A stretch of DNA of 64,000 nt from Mycobacterium sp. 1164966.3 (GCF_001665395.1 NZ_LZSG01000062.1:248001-312000), one strand, 5' to 3'; positions 32,471 to 41,849 are shown, counted from the first letter of the stretch. The notes: generated from the letters alone by a model not told the origin. Numbers and translations: made by a program.

Positions 32471-34558
32471 GTGCCCGGTCGTGTCGAGATCGATAACGTC
32501 CAGCCCGTCGTCTCGTGTGGCGCATACCCCGCCAAGGCGGTGGTCGGCGAAGTGGTGCCGGTCAGCGCCGCCGTATGGCGGGAAGGTCATGAGGCGGTAG
32601 CGGCGACTCTGGTCGTGCGCTACCACGGGCCACGCTATCCACAGGGGGCTGAAGTGCGCCGGATCAAGGCGGTGCAGGCCCCCACGGCAAGCCTCGAGAC
32701 CACCGCCACCGAGACGCCACGGGTCAAGCCGCTGCTGATTCCCATGGCGATGGGTCAGGAGCCCTACGTGTTTCACGGTCAGTTCACTCCCGACAGGGTC
32801 GGGTTATGGACTTTCCGGGTCGACGGGTGGGGTGATCCGATCCACACCTGGCGCCATGGGTTGGTGGCCAAGTTGGAGGCCGGGCAGGGCGAGAAGGAAC
32901 TGTCCAACGACCTGCTGGTCGGCGCCGCACTATTCGAGCGCGCCGCGACGGGCGTGCCGCGCGCACAGCGCTGGCCGTTGATGGAAGCCGCCACGGCGCT
33001 GCGCAAGCCCGGGGACCCGTTGACCCGTTCCGCACTGGCACTCGCCTCCGATGTCGAGGAGATTCTCACCGACTATCCACTGCGTGACCTGGTCACCCGG
33101 GGCGAGCAGTTCGGGGTTTGGGTGGACCGTCCGATGGCCCGGTTCGGCTCGTGGTACGAGATGTTCCCCCGTTCGACCGGGGGGCGGGACGCCGACGGCA
33201 AGCCGGTGCACGGCACCTTCGCAACCGCCGCCGCGGCGCTGCCGCGCATCGCTGAGATGGGCTTCGACGTGGTGTATCTGCCGCCGATCCACCCCATCGG
33301 CAAGGTGCACCGCAAGGGCCGCAACAACAACCCCACCGCCGAGCCCGGCGACGTGGGGTCGCCGTGGGCGATCGGTAGCGATGAGGGCGGCCACGACGCC
33401 GTTCACCCGGACCTGGGGACCATCGACGACTTCGACGACTTCGTCGCTGCCGCGCGCGACCTCGGCATGGAGGTGGCCCTGGACCTGGCGCTGCAATGCG
33501 CACCCGACCACCCATGGGCCCGCGAACACCGGCAGTGGTTCACCGAGTTGCCGGACGGCACCATTGCTTACGCGGAGAACCCGCCGAAGAAGTACCAGGA
33601 CATCTATCCGCTCAATTTCGACAACGATCCCGCGGGTCTCTACGACGAAGTCCTGCGCGTGGTCCGGCACTGGGTTGACCACGGCGTCAAGTTCTTTCGC
33701 GTCGACAATCCGCACACCAAGCCGCCCGACTTCTGGGCCTGGCTGATCGGTCAGGTGAAATCGGTCGATCCCGATGTGCTCTTCTTGTCTGAAGCCTTCA
33801 CACCGCCGGCGCGCCAGTACGGGTTGGCCAAGCTTGGATTCACGCAGTCCTACAGCTACTTCACCTGGCGGACGGCCAAATGGGAGCTCACCGAATTCGG
33901 CAACGACATCGCCGCACTGGCCGATTACCGGCGGCCGAACCTGTTCGTCAACACCCCCGACATCCTGCACGCCGTGCTACAGCACGACGGCCCGGGCATG
34001 TTCGCCATCCGCGCGGTGCTGGCGGCGACCATGAGCCCGGCGTGGGGGATGTACTCCGGGTACGAGCTCTTCGAGCATCGCGCGGTCCGTGAAGGCAGCG
34101 AGGAATACCTGGACTCGGAGAAATACGAGCTGCGTCCCCGCGATTTCGCCGGCGCGCTGGCCGAAGGCAGGTCGCTGGAACCTTTCATCAGCAGGCTCAA
34201 CGCAATTCGACGGCTGCATCCCGCACTGCAGCAAATGCGCACCATCCACTTCCACGGCGTGGACAACGACGCGCTGATGGCTTACAGCAAGTTCGACCCG
34301 GCCACCGGCGACTGCGTGCTGGTGGTGGTGACGCTCAACGCGTTCGGGCCCGAAGAAGCAACGCTGTGGTTAGACATGGCGGCGTTGGGTATGGAGCCCT
34401 ACGACCGGTTCTGGGTGCGCGACGAGATCACCGGCGAGGAATACCAATGGGGACAGGCAAATTACGTTCGCATCGACCCGGGGCGAGCAGTCGCCCACAT
34501 CATCAACATGCCACTGATACCAGACGAATCCCGAATCACGCTGCTGCGCAGGAGGTGA
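32471..34558 (+). CDS. glgE: Maltose-1-phosphate maltosyltransferase GlgE
   Basis: GH13 enzyme that extends alpha-1,4-glucan with maltosyl units from maltose-1-phosphate in the trehalose-to-glucan pathway. From the GTG at 32471 it has 695 residues. An N-terminal beta domain is followed by the TIM barrel with nucleophile Asp412 in FRVDNPHTK and acid/base Glu441 in LSEAFTPP, which equal Asp418 and Glu447 of the M. tuberculosis enzyme if that protein has a six-residue longer N-terminus. Loss of GlgE activity in M. tuberculosis is lethal through maltose-1-phosphate build-up. It is 7 bp upstream of glgB. Confidence 0.95.
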   Translation: MPGRVEIDNVQPVVSCGAYPAKAVVGEVVPVSAAVWREGHEAVAATLVVRYHGPRYPQGAEVRRIKAVQAPTASLETTATETPRVKPLLIPMAMGQEPYVFHGQFTPDRVGLWTFRVDGWGDPIHTWRHGLVAKLEAGQGEKELSNDLLVGAALFERAATGVPRAQRWPLMEAATALRKPGDPLTRSALALASDVEEILTDYPLRDLVTRGEQFGVWVDRPMARFGSWYEMFPRSTGGRDADGKPVHGTFATAAAALPRIAEMGFDVVYLPPIHPIGKVHRKGRNNNPTAEPGDVGSPWAIGSDEGGHDAVHPDLGTIDDFDDFVAAARDLGMEVALDLALQCAPDHPWAREHRQWFTELPDGTIAYAENPPKKYQDIYPLNFDNDPAGLYDEVLRVVRHWVDHGVKFFRVDNPHTKPPDFWAWLIGQVKSVDPDVLFLSEAFTPPARQYGLAKLGFTQSYSYFTWRTAKWELTEFGNDIAALADYRRPNLFVNTPDILHAVLQHDGPGMFAIRAVLAATMSPAWGMYSGYELFEHRAVREGSEEYLDSEKYELRPRDFAGALAEGRSLEPFISRLNAIRRLHPALQQMRTIHFHGVDNDALMAYSKFDPATGDCVLVVVTLNAFGPEEATLWLDMAALGMEPYDRFWVRDEITGEEYQWGQANYVRIDPGRAVAHIINMPLIPDESRITLLRRR

Positions 34559-34565
34559 GGGAACC

Positions 34566-36761
34566 ATGAGCAAAACCCGCCAACTCCCCGGAACGCATCT
34601 GGCACCGGACCCCGCCGACCTCGCGCGTCTGGTGACAGGCGCGCACCACAACCCGCATGGCATCCTGGGCGCTCACGAGTACGGCGACCACACCGTCATC
34701 CGGGCTTACCGGCCGCACGCGACCGACGTGGTCGCTGTCGTCGGCAACGATCGATTCCCGTTGCAGCACATCGAATCCGGCTTGTTCGCCGTGGCGCTGC
34801 CGTTCGTCGATCTGATCGATTACCGACTCGAAGTGCGTTATGGCGACTCCGACGTCTACACGATCGCCGACGCCTACCGCTTCCTGCCCACCCTGGGGGA
34901 AATGGACCTGCACCTGTTCGCCGAGGGTCGCCATGAGCGCCTGTGGGAAGTGCTTGGCGCCCACCCACGCTCGTTCAAGACGGCCGACGGTGTGGTCGAC
35001 GGCGTCTCGTTCGCGGTGTGGGCGCCCAACGCCAAGGGCGTCAGCCTGATCGGCGACTTCAATGGGTGGACCGGCAGCGACGCACCCATGCGGGTGCTGG
35101 GCTCGTCCGGGGTTTGGGAACTGTTCTGGCCCGGCTTCCCGGTCGGTGGCCTCTACAAGTTTCGGGTCCACGGCGCCGACGGCGTCGTCACCGACCGGGC
35201 CGACCCGTTCGCGTTCGGCACCGAGGTTCCGCCGCAGACCGCGTCGCGGGTGACGTCGAGTGACTACACCTGGGCCGACGACGACTGGATGACACAGCGC
35301 GCGCAACGCAATCCGGTGTTCGAGCCGATGAGCACCTATGAGGTCCATCTCGGCTCGTGGCGCCCGGGCCTGAGCTACCGGCAGCTTGCCCGCGAGCTGA
35401 CGGATTATGTTGTGGAACACCGGTTTACTCATGTGGAGCTGTTGCCGGTCGCCGAGCACCCGTTCGCCGGGTCGTGGGGATACCAGGTGACCTCGTACTA
35501 TGCGCCGACCTCGCGGTTCGGCACACCGGACGACTTCCGGGCGCTTGTCGACGCGCTGCACCAGGCCGGCATCGGCGTCATCGTGGACTGGGTGCCGGCG
35601 CACTTCCCGAAGGACGCCTGGGCGCTGGGCCGCTTCGACGGCACCCCGCTCTACGAGCACTCCGATCCCAAGCGCGGCGAGCAATTGGACTGGGGCACTT
35701 ACGTTTTCGACTTCGGACGCCCCGAGGTGCGCAACTTCCTGGTGGCCAACGCGTTGTACTGGCTGGAAGAGTTCCACGTCGACGGCCTGCGGGTGGACGC
35801 AGTGGCCTCGATGCTCTACCTGGACTACTCGCGTCCTGAGGGCGGCTGGACCCCCAACATCTACGGTGGCCGGGAAAACCTGGAAGCGGTGCAATTCCTG
35901 CAGGAGATGAACGCCACCGCCCACAAGGCGGCGCCGGGCATCGTCACCATTGCCGAGGAGTCGACGTCTTGGCCGGGCGTGACACGACCGACCAGCCTTG
36001 GTGGCCTTGGCTTTTCGATGAAGTGGAACATGGGCTGGATGCACGACACGCTCAACTACATCGGTCACGATCCGGTGTACCGCAGCTACCATCATCACGA
36101 AATGACGTTCTCGATGCTCTACGCATTCAGCGAGAACTATGTGCTGCCGCTCAGTCACGACGAGGTGGTGCACGGCAAGGGCACGCTGTGGGGCCGGATG
36201 CCGGGCAACAACCACGCCAAGGCCGCCGGGTTGCGCAGCCTGCTGGCCTACCAGTGGGCGCATCCCGGCAAGCAACTGCTCTTCATGGGACAGGAGTTCG
36301 GCCAGCGCGCCGAATGGTCCGAGCAGGGTGGTCTGGACTGGTGGCAGCTCGATGAGCAGGGATTCTCCAACGGCGTTCTACGCCTGGTCCGCGACATCAA
36401 CGACACCTACCGCCACCACCCCGCATTGTGGAGTCAAGACACCAAGCCTGAAGGCTATTCCTGGATCGATGCCAACGATTCCGCCAACAACGTCCTGAGC
36501 TTCCTCCGATATGGCAGTGACGGCTCGGTAATGGCCTGCGTGTTCAATTTCGCGGGTTCTGAGCACAGCGGTTACCGGCTCGGCCTGCCGATTGCCGGCC
36601 GCTGGCGTGAAGTGCTCAACACCGACGCGACGCAGTACAACGGTTCTGGGATCGGCAATCTCGGTGGCGTCGACGCCACCGAAGACCCGTGGCACGGCCG
36701 GCCGGCGTCGGCGGTGCTGGTGCTACCGCCCACTTCGGCACTGTGGCTGGAGCCAAGTTAG
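34566..36761 (+). CDS. glgB: 1,4-alpha-glucan branching enzyme
   Basis: Introduces alpha-1,6 branches into glucan made by GlgE. At 731 residues it matches the M. tuberculosis enzyme. It has an N-terminal CBM48-like domain (WAPNAKGVSLIGDFNGW), nucleophile Asp411 in LRVDAVASM and acid/base Glu464 in TIAEESTSWPG. AGGAGG overlaps the glgE stop and serves its ATG at 34566. The gene ends against a palindrome that probably terminates transcription. Confidence 0.95.
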   Translation: MSKTRQLPGTHLAPDPADLARLVTGAHHNPHGILGAHEYGDHTVIRAYRPHATDVVAVVGNDRFPLQHIESGLFAVALPFVDLIDYRLEVRYGDSDVYTIADAYRFLPTLGEMDLHLFAEGRHERLWEVLGAHPRSFKTADGVVDGVSFAVWAPNAKGVSLIGDFNGWTGSDAPMRVLGSSGVWELFWPGFPVGGLYKFRVHGADGVVTDRADPFAFGTEVPPQTASRVTSSDYTWADDDWMTQRAQRNPVFEPMSTYEVHLGSWRPGLSYRQLARELTDYVVEHRFTHVELLPVAEHPFAGSWGYQVTSYYAPTSRFGTPDDFRALVDALHQAGIGVIVDWVPAHFPKDAWALGRFDGTPLYEHSDPKRGEQLDWGTYVFDFGRPEVRNFLVANALYWLEEFHVDGLRVDAVASMLYLDYSRPEGGWTPNIYGGRENLEAVQFLQEMNATAHKAAPGIVTIAEESTSWPGVTRPTSLGGLGFSMKWNMGWMHDTLNYIGHDPVYRSYHHHEMTFSMLYAFSENYVLPLSHDEVVHGKGTLWGRMPGNNHAKAAGLRSLLAYQWAHPGKQLLFMGQEFGQRAEWSEQGGLDWWQLDEQGFSNGVLRLVRDINDTYRHHPALWSQDTKPEGYSWIDANDSANNVLSFLRYGSDGSVMACVFNFAGSEHSGYRLGLPIAGRWREVLNTDATQYNGSGIGNLGGVDATEDPWHGRPASAVLVLPPTSALWLEPS

Positions 36762-36775
36762 CCCGCGCGAGGGAA

Positions 36776-36817
36776 CGCAAAATCACCTCAAATCAACAGT
36801 TTTGAGGTGATTTTGCG
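36776..36817. terminator. Palindromic repeat (copy 2), bidirectional terminator candidate
   Basis: A perfect 17-bp inverted repeat: CGCAAAATCACCTCAAA at 36776-36792 and its complement ending at 36817, with a 7-nt loop. AT-rich outer ends give a U-run in either RNA. It lies between convergent glgB and tetR. The stop codon of tetR is inside the loop, so one arm encodes its last residues. The outer GACGCAAAATC / GATTTTGCGTC part is shared with the other repeat copies. Confidence 0.7.
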
Positions 36818-37491
36818 TCTGCTCGGCGCACTTTCGCGAGACCATCGATGATCAACTCGAGGCCGAGTGCGAATTCCTCCTCCAGCGGTACGGGCAGATA
36901 GTCGGCCACGGCGTGGGTGGCCGGGAAGGTCTGCGGGTCCAGCCCGTGGAAGAGGTGGGAGAGTTCCGCATCGTCGGATTCGTGATCGCCGAGCTGGATT
37001 GCAAAGCCCAGCACATAGCGTGCCACGGTCGCATACGCACGCGCGGCGTGCTGCGGGCTAAATCCGTTGTCGAGCATAATCGCTAACAAGCGTTCGCGGT
37101 GCGCCATCGCGTTGGCGCCGACCGGCACCTGCTCGATGAGCAGGGGTGCCACGTTGCGGTGGCGCTGTAGTACTTCAAACATTGCGTGAGCGAACGACTC
37201 ACACGCCTGCTGCCACCTGGTGGCTGCAAACTCTTCGGCGCTGAACTCCACCTCACTGAAAACGCGGTCCACCACATGGGCAATGACCTCGCTCCGGTTG
37301 GCGAAGTGGCGATATAGCGTGGCGGTTCCCGACTTCAGCCGCTGCGCAAGCGTCCTCATCGACAACGCGTCCGCGCCTTTCTCATCCACGATCTGTAGCG
37401 CCGCGTCAATGATCCGATCCACTGGGATCGGCGGGCGTCCGCGAGAGCGGCGAGCGAGGGCCTCTTCAGCGGTTACCGGTGCTGTGGTCAC
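36793..37491 (-). CDS. TetR-family transcriptional regulator
   Basis: A 232-residue repressor from the GTG at 37491. The N-terminal HTH runs about 23-70 (IIDAALQIVDEKGADALSMR, then SGTATLYRHFANRSEVI). The C-terminal domain is of the tetracycline-repressor-like type with unknown ligand. It is divergent from a flavin-type oxidoreductase, across a promoter region with an inverted repeat, so it probably controls that gene and itself. The final codons are provided by the palindromic repeat at 36776-36817. Confidence 0.9.
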   Translation of the reverse strand: MTTAPVTAEEALARRSRGRPPIPVDRIIDAALQIVDEKGADALSMRTLAQRLKSGTATLYRHFANRSEVIAHVVDRVFSEVEFSAEEFAATRWQQACESFAHAMFEVLQRHRNVAPLLIEQVPVGANAMAHRERLLAIMLDNGFSPQHAARAYATVARYVLGFAIQLGDHESDDAELSHLFHGLDPQTFPATHAVADYLPVPLEEEFALGLELIIDGLAKVRRADAKSPQNC

Positions 37492-37510
37492 GCGCCCAGT
37501 ATGGCGAGTC

Positions 37511-37560
37511 TTGACAGGCGGCGCAATAACGGTAACGATGTATCCACAATTATTGGGCGC
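37511..37560. promoter_or_regulatory. Promoter and operator candidate, tetR/PPOX divergent region
   Basis: TTGACA at 37511-37516 is spaced 16 bp from TAACGA (37533-37538), a reasonable SigA promoter reading rightward. Around it, GCGCAATAA at 37521-37529 faces TTATTGGGCGC at 37550-37560, an inverted repeat that spans the -10 area as a TetR operator would. Confidence 0.45.
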
Positions 37561-37612
37561 GGGCGCCGACTACCTCCGCTCGGCCACAAATCAGACAGAA
37601 GGACGGTTGTTC

Positions 37613-38167
37613 ATGCTCTTACCGCTTGCTACAGAGCCACTTACGGTTCCCACCGACCGCGACATGCTCCCTTCGGAGCGCCGCGAATTCGTGCGGACTC
37701 ATCGCACGTGTGTCTTCGGCTACCGCCGGAGAAACGACGGGCCGGGCATGTCGGTCGTCTACTACATCCCCACCGCTGACGACGAGCTGCTGGTGTCGAC
37801 GATGGCCGGACGCGGCAAGGCTCGGGTCATCGCTCGGGACGGCAAGGTCAGCCTGTGCGTCCTCGACGAGCGCTGGCCGTTCGCCTACTTGCAGGTCTAT
37901 GCCGACGCGGTGATCGAAGAGGACCCCGAACTGGTGGTCGACGTCATGATGGCAGTCGCCGGACGGATGTCGGGCCAGTCGCTTCCCGACGAAGCCCGTC
38001 CCTATATCGAGGCCATGCGCGTCCAAGAGAATCGTGTTGTGGTTCGCTGCCGCCCCTACGCGACATTCGGCCAACCACCGCGGCATCTGCACCGTAATGA
38101 TCAAGAAGAGCGGGTTACCCATTGGCTTTCGAGCACGGTGCCGTGGGACGCCCCGGACCCGGACTGA
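37613..38167 (+). CDS. Pyridoxamine 5'-phosphate oxidase-like (PPOX class) flavoprotein
   Basis: A 184-residue split-barrel protein starting at the ATG at 37613, preceded by AGAAGGA. The pattern FVRTHRTCVFGYRRRNDGPG, then YYIPTADDELLVSTMAGRGKA, and SLCVLDERWPFAYLQVYADA is typical of PPOX/F420-binding split-barrel proteins. These bind FMN or F420 and reduce or oxidise small molecules; which cofactor is used cannot be told. It is probably controlled by the divergent TetR protein and is followed 12 bp later by an amidohydrolase. Confidence 0.8.
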   Translation: MLLPLATEPLTVPTDRDMLPSERREFVRTHRTCVFGYRRRNDGPGMSVVYYIPTADDELLVSTMAGRGKARVIARDGKVSLCVLDERWPFAYLQVYADAVIEEDPELVVDVMMAVAGRMSGQSLPDEARPYIEAMRVQENRVVVRCRPYATFGQPPRHLHRNDQEERVTHWLSSTVPWDAPDPD

Positions 38168-38179
38168 CGTGGCTTACGT

Positions 38180-39502
38180 ATGAGCCGCACACTGCTGCGT
38201 GGCGCGCAGGTGGTCACCATGTCATCGCAGCGGCCTGACGCAGAACGCATCGACATCCTGATCGACGGCCATCGCATTGCTGAAATGAGCGAGCGCATTG
38301 ACCGGCCCGACACCGAAGTTGTCGATTTGGCCGGGCGCATCGTCATCCCGGGTTTGGTCAATGCGCACCTGCACACTTGGCAGAGCGGGCTGCGTTTTGC
38401 CGGCGCCGACTGGACGTTGCCCGAATATCTGCACCGCCTGCATGGCTGCCTCGCAAGGCATTACACACCAGGCGATATCTACATCGGCAATCTGGCCGGT
38501 GCCCTTAATCAAATCAACTGTGGCACAACGACGTTGGGAGACTGGTGTCATAACAATCCCACGCCCGAGCACACCGATGCCGCCGTCGAAGGGCTGCAGA
38601 AGTCCGGCATTCGTGCCGTCTTTCTGCACGGCACCCCGAACAGAGCACCCGATGTCGCCCATCCGCTTGCCGAGGTGGACCGACTGATTGACGGGACGGC
38701 CAGAGCGCACGACTTGCTAACCGTCGGCATGGCGATCAGCGGGCCGCAGCACTCGACACCTGAGGTGGCCGTGGCCGATTTTAGGGCTGCCGCCACGCGC
38801 GACCTGGTGGTGTCGATGCATCAAAGCGGCGGTCAACCGGCGACCGCGTGGGAAGCCGTACGCACAGCAGGGTTATTCGGGCCCCGCACCAACATCGTGC
38901 ATGGTGCTGGTCTGACTGAGCAGTGGGTCGACACCCTGGTCGACGCCGGCGTCAGCTTTACCGCCACAACGGAAAACGAACTCAGCCAGGGCCACGGCGT
39001 CCCCATAACCGGACAACTGCTGCAACGTGGAGCGGCTCCGTCGTTGGGCACCGACACGGAAACCGTGGTGTCCGGCGAAATCCTCACCGCCGCAAGGATT
39101 GCGCTGGCACATCAGCGGGCGCTCGACCACGAGGACCACCGGAAAGCGACCGGCATGATGTGCACAACGCGGTCGGTCACCAGCAAGCAGGCGCTGTCAT
39201 GGGTGACCGTCGAGGGAGCACGCGCCCTCGGGCTGGCCGGAGTGGTGGGCCGGATAGAGCCGGGCATGCAGGCCGACCTGGTCGTCATCGATACGCGAGC
39301 GCTGAACCTCTGGCCGGCGCACGACCCAATCGCCACCGCACTTAATGCCAGTCTCGCGAACATCGAAGCAGTGATGATCGGTGGCCGTTGGCGCAAACGA
39401 AACTACTGCCTGATGAACGCAGATCTCGACGAGGTAAGAAGCCGGCAGGCCGAATCGGGCGAACGGCTTATCCGCCAGTTGGACACCGACGTCTGTAGCT
39501 AG
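38180..39502 (+). CDS. Amidohydrolase (ATZ/TRZ-chlorohydrolase type)
   Basis: Metal-dependent hydrolase of 440 residues. The first metal pair His63-x-His65 is in NAHLHTWQ; further ligands are in VSMHQSGG and NIVHGAGL, and the catalytic Asp in SLGTDTE. A small beta domain flanks the barrel at both ends. Enzymes of this branch deaminate or dechlorinate purine-, pyrimidine- or triazine-like rings; here the substrate is unknown. It forms a unit with the PPOX protein and has no counterpart at this place in M. tuberculosis as I recall it, where PE_PGRS24 stands. Confidence 0.88.
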   Translation: MSRTLLRGAQVVTMSSQRPDAERIDILIDGHRIAEMSERIDRPDTEVVDLAGRIVIPGLVNAHLHTWQSGLRFAGADWTLPEYLHRLHGCLARHYTPGDIYIGNLAGALNQINCGTTTLGDWCHNNPTPEHTDAAVEGLQKSGIRAVFLHGTPNRAPDVAHPLAEVDRLIDGTARAHDLLTVGMAISGPQHSTPEVAVADFRAAATRDLVVSMHQSGGQPATAWEAVRTAGLFGPRTNIVHGAGLTEQWVDTLVDAGVSFTATTENELSQGHGVPITGQLLQRGAAPSLGTDTETVVSGEILTAARIALAHQRALDHEDHRKATGMMCTTRSVTSKQALSWVTVEGARALGLAGVVGRIEPGMQADLVVIDTRALNLWPAHDPIATALNASLANIEAVMIGGRWRKRNYCLMNADLDEVRSRQAESGERLIRQLDTDVCS

Positions 39503-39506
39503 CGCG

Positions 39507-39560
39507 AGCAGACGCAAAATGCCATGAAAACGAACGGTTTCGGAGCATTTTGCGTCTGCT
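39507..39560. repeat. Palindromic repeat (copy 3), terminator-like
   Basis: Perfect 16-bp arms AGCAGACGCAAAATGC (39507-39522) and GCATTTTGCGTCTGCT (39545-39560) with a 22-nt loop. It lies between the convergent amidohydrolase and thioredoxin-like genes, starting right after the amidohydrolase stop. It probably ends both transcripts. Confidence 0.7.
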
Positions 39561-39564
39561 TGGC

Positions 39565-40485
39565 CTAGTAAAGCGCGTTCGCGAGATTACGCCGCCCGAC
39601 GATGACCTCGGGATCGGCAGGGTCGAACAGCTCGAACAGCTCGATCAGCCGAGTCCTAACCCGAGTGCGCTCATCTCCGGAAGTGCTGCGCACCAACGCA
39701 ATCAAACGCTCGAATGCCGCCGCCACATCTTGATTGAGGATCTGCACGTCGGCCGCCGCAAACGCGGCTTCGATGTCGTCCGGCGCGGCGTCGGCGACTG
39801 CGACCGCGTCCGGTCGTTGTGCGGTTGCGCGGGTTAGGAATTCGATCTGCCGGATGGCAGCCTTCGCTTCGACGCTGCCCGGATTGGCGTCCAGGACCGC
39901 CTGATACGACAGTCGCGCCGCTTCGAAATCGCCGGCCTCGAGTTGCTGGCGGGCCTGCGCAACCTCCGGGTCGACTTCTGCAGCCTCCCCGGAACCGCTT
40001 GGCCCCCTGAGCTTTCCGGCCGTTGCCGAAAGCAGGGAATCCAGCCAGCGCCGTAACTGATCGGCCGGTTGCACGCCCTGGAAACTTGAGACAGGCTGCC
40101 CCGCCGCCAAAGCCACCACGGTGGGTACCGCATCAATACCGAAAATCCGCGCCACCCTGGGGGCCACGTCCACATTGACCGTCGCCAGGGACCACGTGCC
40201 ATTGTCGTCAGCGGCTAGCGCGGACAGCGCATCCACCAGCTCTATACACGCGTCGCTGCGCGGTGACCACAAAACCACCACCACCGGTACTTCGTCCGAC
40301 CGGACCAGCACTTGTTCTTCGAAATTGGCTTCGGTGACCTCGGTGGTCTGCGGGCCGCCCGGCGCCGCCGTTGCCTGACCCGGTTGAGCGGGTGCTGAAG
40401 CATTCTGCTGGGCGCGCTGTTTGAGACCGGACAGATCGACCGCACCAGCCATGGCAGGCCCGATAGGAGGTCGCGGACGAGTCAC
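39565..40485 (-). CDS. Thioredoxin-like chaperone protein (YbbN/CnoX type, Rv1324-like)
   Basis: A 306-residue protein from the GTG at 40485 (TRPRPPIGPAMAGAVDLSG), agreeing with the M. tuberculosis N-terminus. Residues about 50-165 are a thioredoxin fold, but the active site reads WSPRSDAC, so the usual CxxC is lost and only Cys80, displaced, remains. The C-terminal 120 residues form TPR-like helices (QLEAGDFEAARLSYQAVLDANPG). This build matches YbbN/CnoX, a redox-linked holdase rather than a reductase. No signal peptide, so probably cytosolic. Confidence 0.87.
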   Translation of the reverse strand: MTRPRPPIGPAMAGAVDLSGLKQRAQQNASAPAQPGQATAAPGGPQTTEVTEANFEEQVLVRSDEVPVVVVLWSPRSDACIELVDALSALAADDNGTWSLATVNVDVAPRVARIFGIDAVPTVVALAAGQPVSSFQGVQPADQLRRWLDSLLSATAGKLRGPSGSGEAAEVDPEVAQARQQLEAGDFEAARLSYQAVLDANPGSVEAKAAIRQIEFLTRATAQRPDAVAVADAAPDDIEAAFAAADVQILNQDVAAAFERLIALVRSTSGDERTRVRTRLIELFELFDPADPEVIVGRRNLANALY

Positions 40486-40667
40486 GTCATCAAGTTTGTC
40501 ACGCCGCTTCGGGCTCTGATCCACCCGGTGGTTCCGCGGATCCGGCGAGGTCAAGCCCGGCGCCAGAGCGCTGCACAAACGGGTCGTGATCTGCAGCTAT
40601 GACACAAATCACACAAACTTCCCCATACCCCGTCGTGCAGCAAAGTTACTGGTCAGTTCGGGATTGT

Positions 40668-41849
40668 TCATCCGGCGCGCAGGATCAGCGCGTCGCCCTG
40701 GCCCCCGGCACCGCACAGGGCGGCAACGCCGTAGCCCGATCCGCGCCGCGCCAGCTCGAGTGCCACGTGCAGCGTGATTCTGGCGCCCGACATGCCGATT
40801 GGATGACCGACGGCGATTGCGCCGCCATTGACGTTGACCAGCTCAGGATCCACGCCGAGTTCGCGCGTGGAGGCCAGTGCGACGGCCGCGAACGCCTCGT
40901 TGATTTCCACGACGTCGAGCTGGTCAACCGAGATACCCTCACGGTCCAGCGCCTTCTTGATGGCGCTGGCCGGTTGAGACTGAAGCGTGGAATCCGGCCC
41001 GGCGACAACGCCGTGTGCACCGATCTCGCACAGCCACGTCAGACCCATTTCCTGGGCCTTCTGCTTGTTCATCACCACAACCGCGGCCGCACCGTCGGAG
41101 ATCTGGGAGGCCGAGCCGGCAGTGATGGTGCCGTCCTTGCGGAACGCTGGCTTGAGTCCGGCCAGCGAGTCGGCGGTGGTGTTGGCGCGGATTCCCTCGT
41201 CCTCGGTGAACTGCAGCGGATCGCCCTTGCGCTGCGGGATGTTGACCGGCACCACCTCGTCGTTGAAAATGCCGTCCTTCCACGCCGCGGCCGCCTTCTG
41301 GTGTGACCGGGCGGCGTATTCGTCCTGCTCCTGGCGGGTGAACTTGTCGACGTCGTTGCGCTGCTCGGTCAGCGCGCCCATCGGCTGATCCGTGAACACG
41401 TCGTGCAGCCCGTCGTAGGCCATGTGATCCAGCACCGTGACGTCGCCGTACTTGTAGCCCGAACGGCTGTCCATCAGCAGGTGCGGGGCCTTGGTCATGG
41501 ATTCCTGACCGCCTGCGACCACGACATCGAATTCTCCGGCGCGGATGAGCTGGTCAGCCAGCGCGATCGCGTCAATACCGGACAGGCACATCTTGTTGAT
41601 GGTCAGGGATGGCACATCCCAGCCGATGCCGGCCGCAACCGCCGCTTGCCGGGCGGGCATCTGGCCGGCCCCGGCGGTCAACACCTGGCCCATGATCACG
41701 TACTCGACCAGTGAGGCCGGCACGTGAGCCCTTTCCAGCGCCCCGGCGATCGCGATGGCACCCAGATCGCTAGCCGAGAAATCCTTGAGCGAACCCATCA
41801 ATTTTCCTATCGGGGTGCGGGCTCCAGCAACGATCACCGACGTCGTCAT
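40668..41849 (-). CDS. fadA4: Acetyl-CoA acetyltransferase FadA4
   Basis: Biosynthetic/degradative thiolase of 393 residues, orthologue of Rv1323. Active site: Cys88 in NKMCLSG, His349 in VGHPIGMSG, Cys379 in ALCGAGGQG. It condenses two acetyl-CoA or cleaves acetoacetyl-CoA. It is divergent from the methylmalonyl-CoA epimerase gene, with a 92-bp space between. Confidence 0.95.
   Translation of the reverse strand: MTTSVIVAGARTPIGKLMGSLKDFSASDLGAIAIAGALERAHVPASLVEYVIMGQVLTAGAGQMPARQAAVAAGIGWDVPSLTINKMCLSGIDAIALADQLIRAGEFDVVVAGGQESMTKAPHLLMDSRSGYKYGDVTVLDHMAYDGLHDVFTDQPMGALTEQRNDVDKFTRQEQDEYAARSHQKAAAAWKDGIFNDEVVPVNIPQRKGDPLQFTEDEGIRANTTADSLAGLKPAFRKDGTITAGSASQISDGAAAVVVMNKQKAQEMGLTWLCEIGAHGVVAGPDSTLQSQPASAIKKALDREGISVDQLDVVEINEAFAAVALASTRELGVDPELVNVNGGAIAVGHPIGMSGARITLHVALELARRGSGYGVAALCGAGGQGDALILRAG

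Noticed and set aside
34536..36275. Antisense open frame of 579 codons across glgB
   Set aside because: Typical shadow of a high-GC gene with biased third positions; glgB on the other strand has all catalytic residues.
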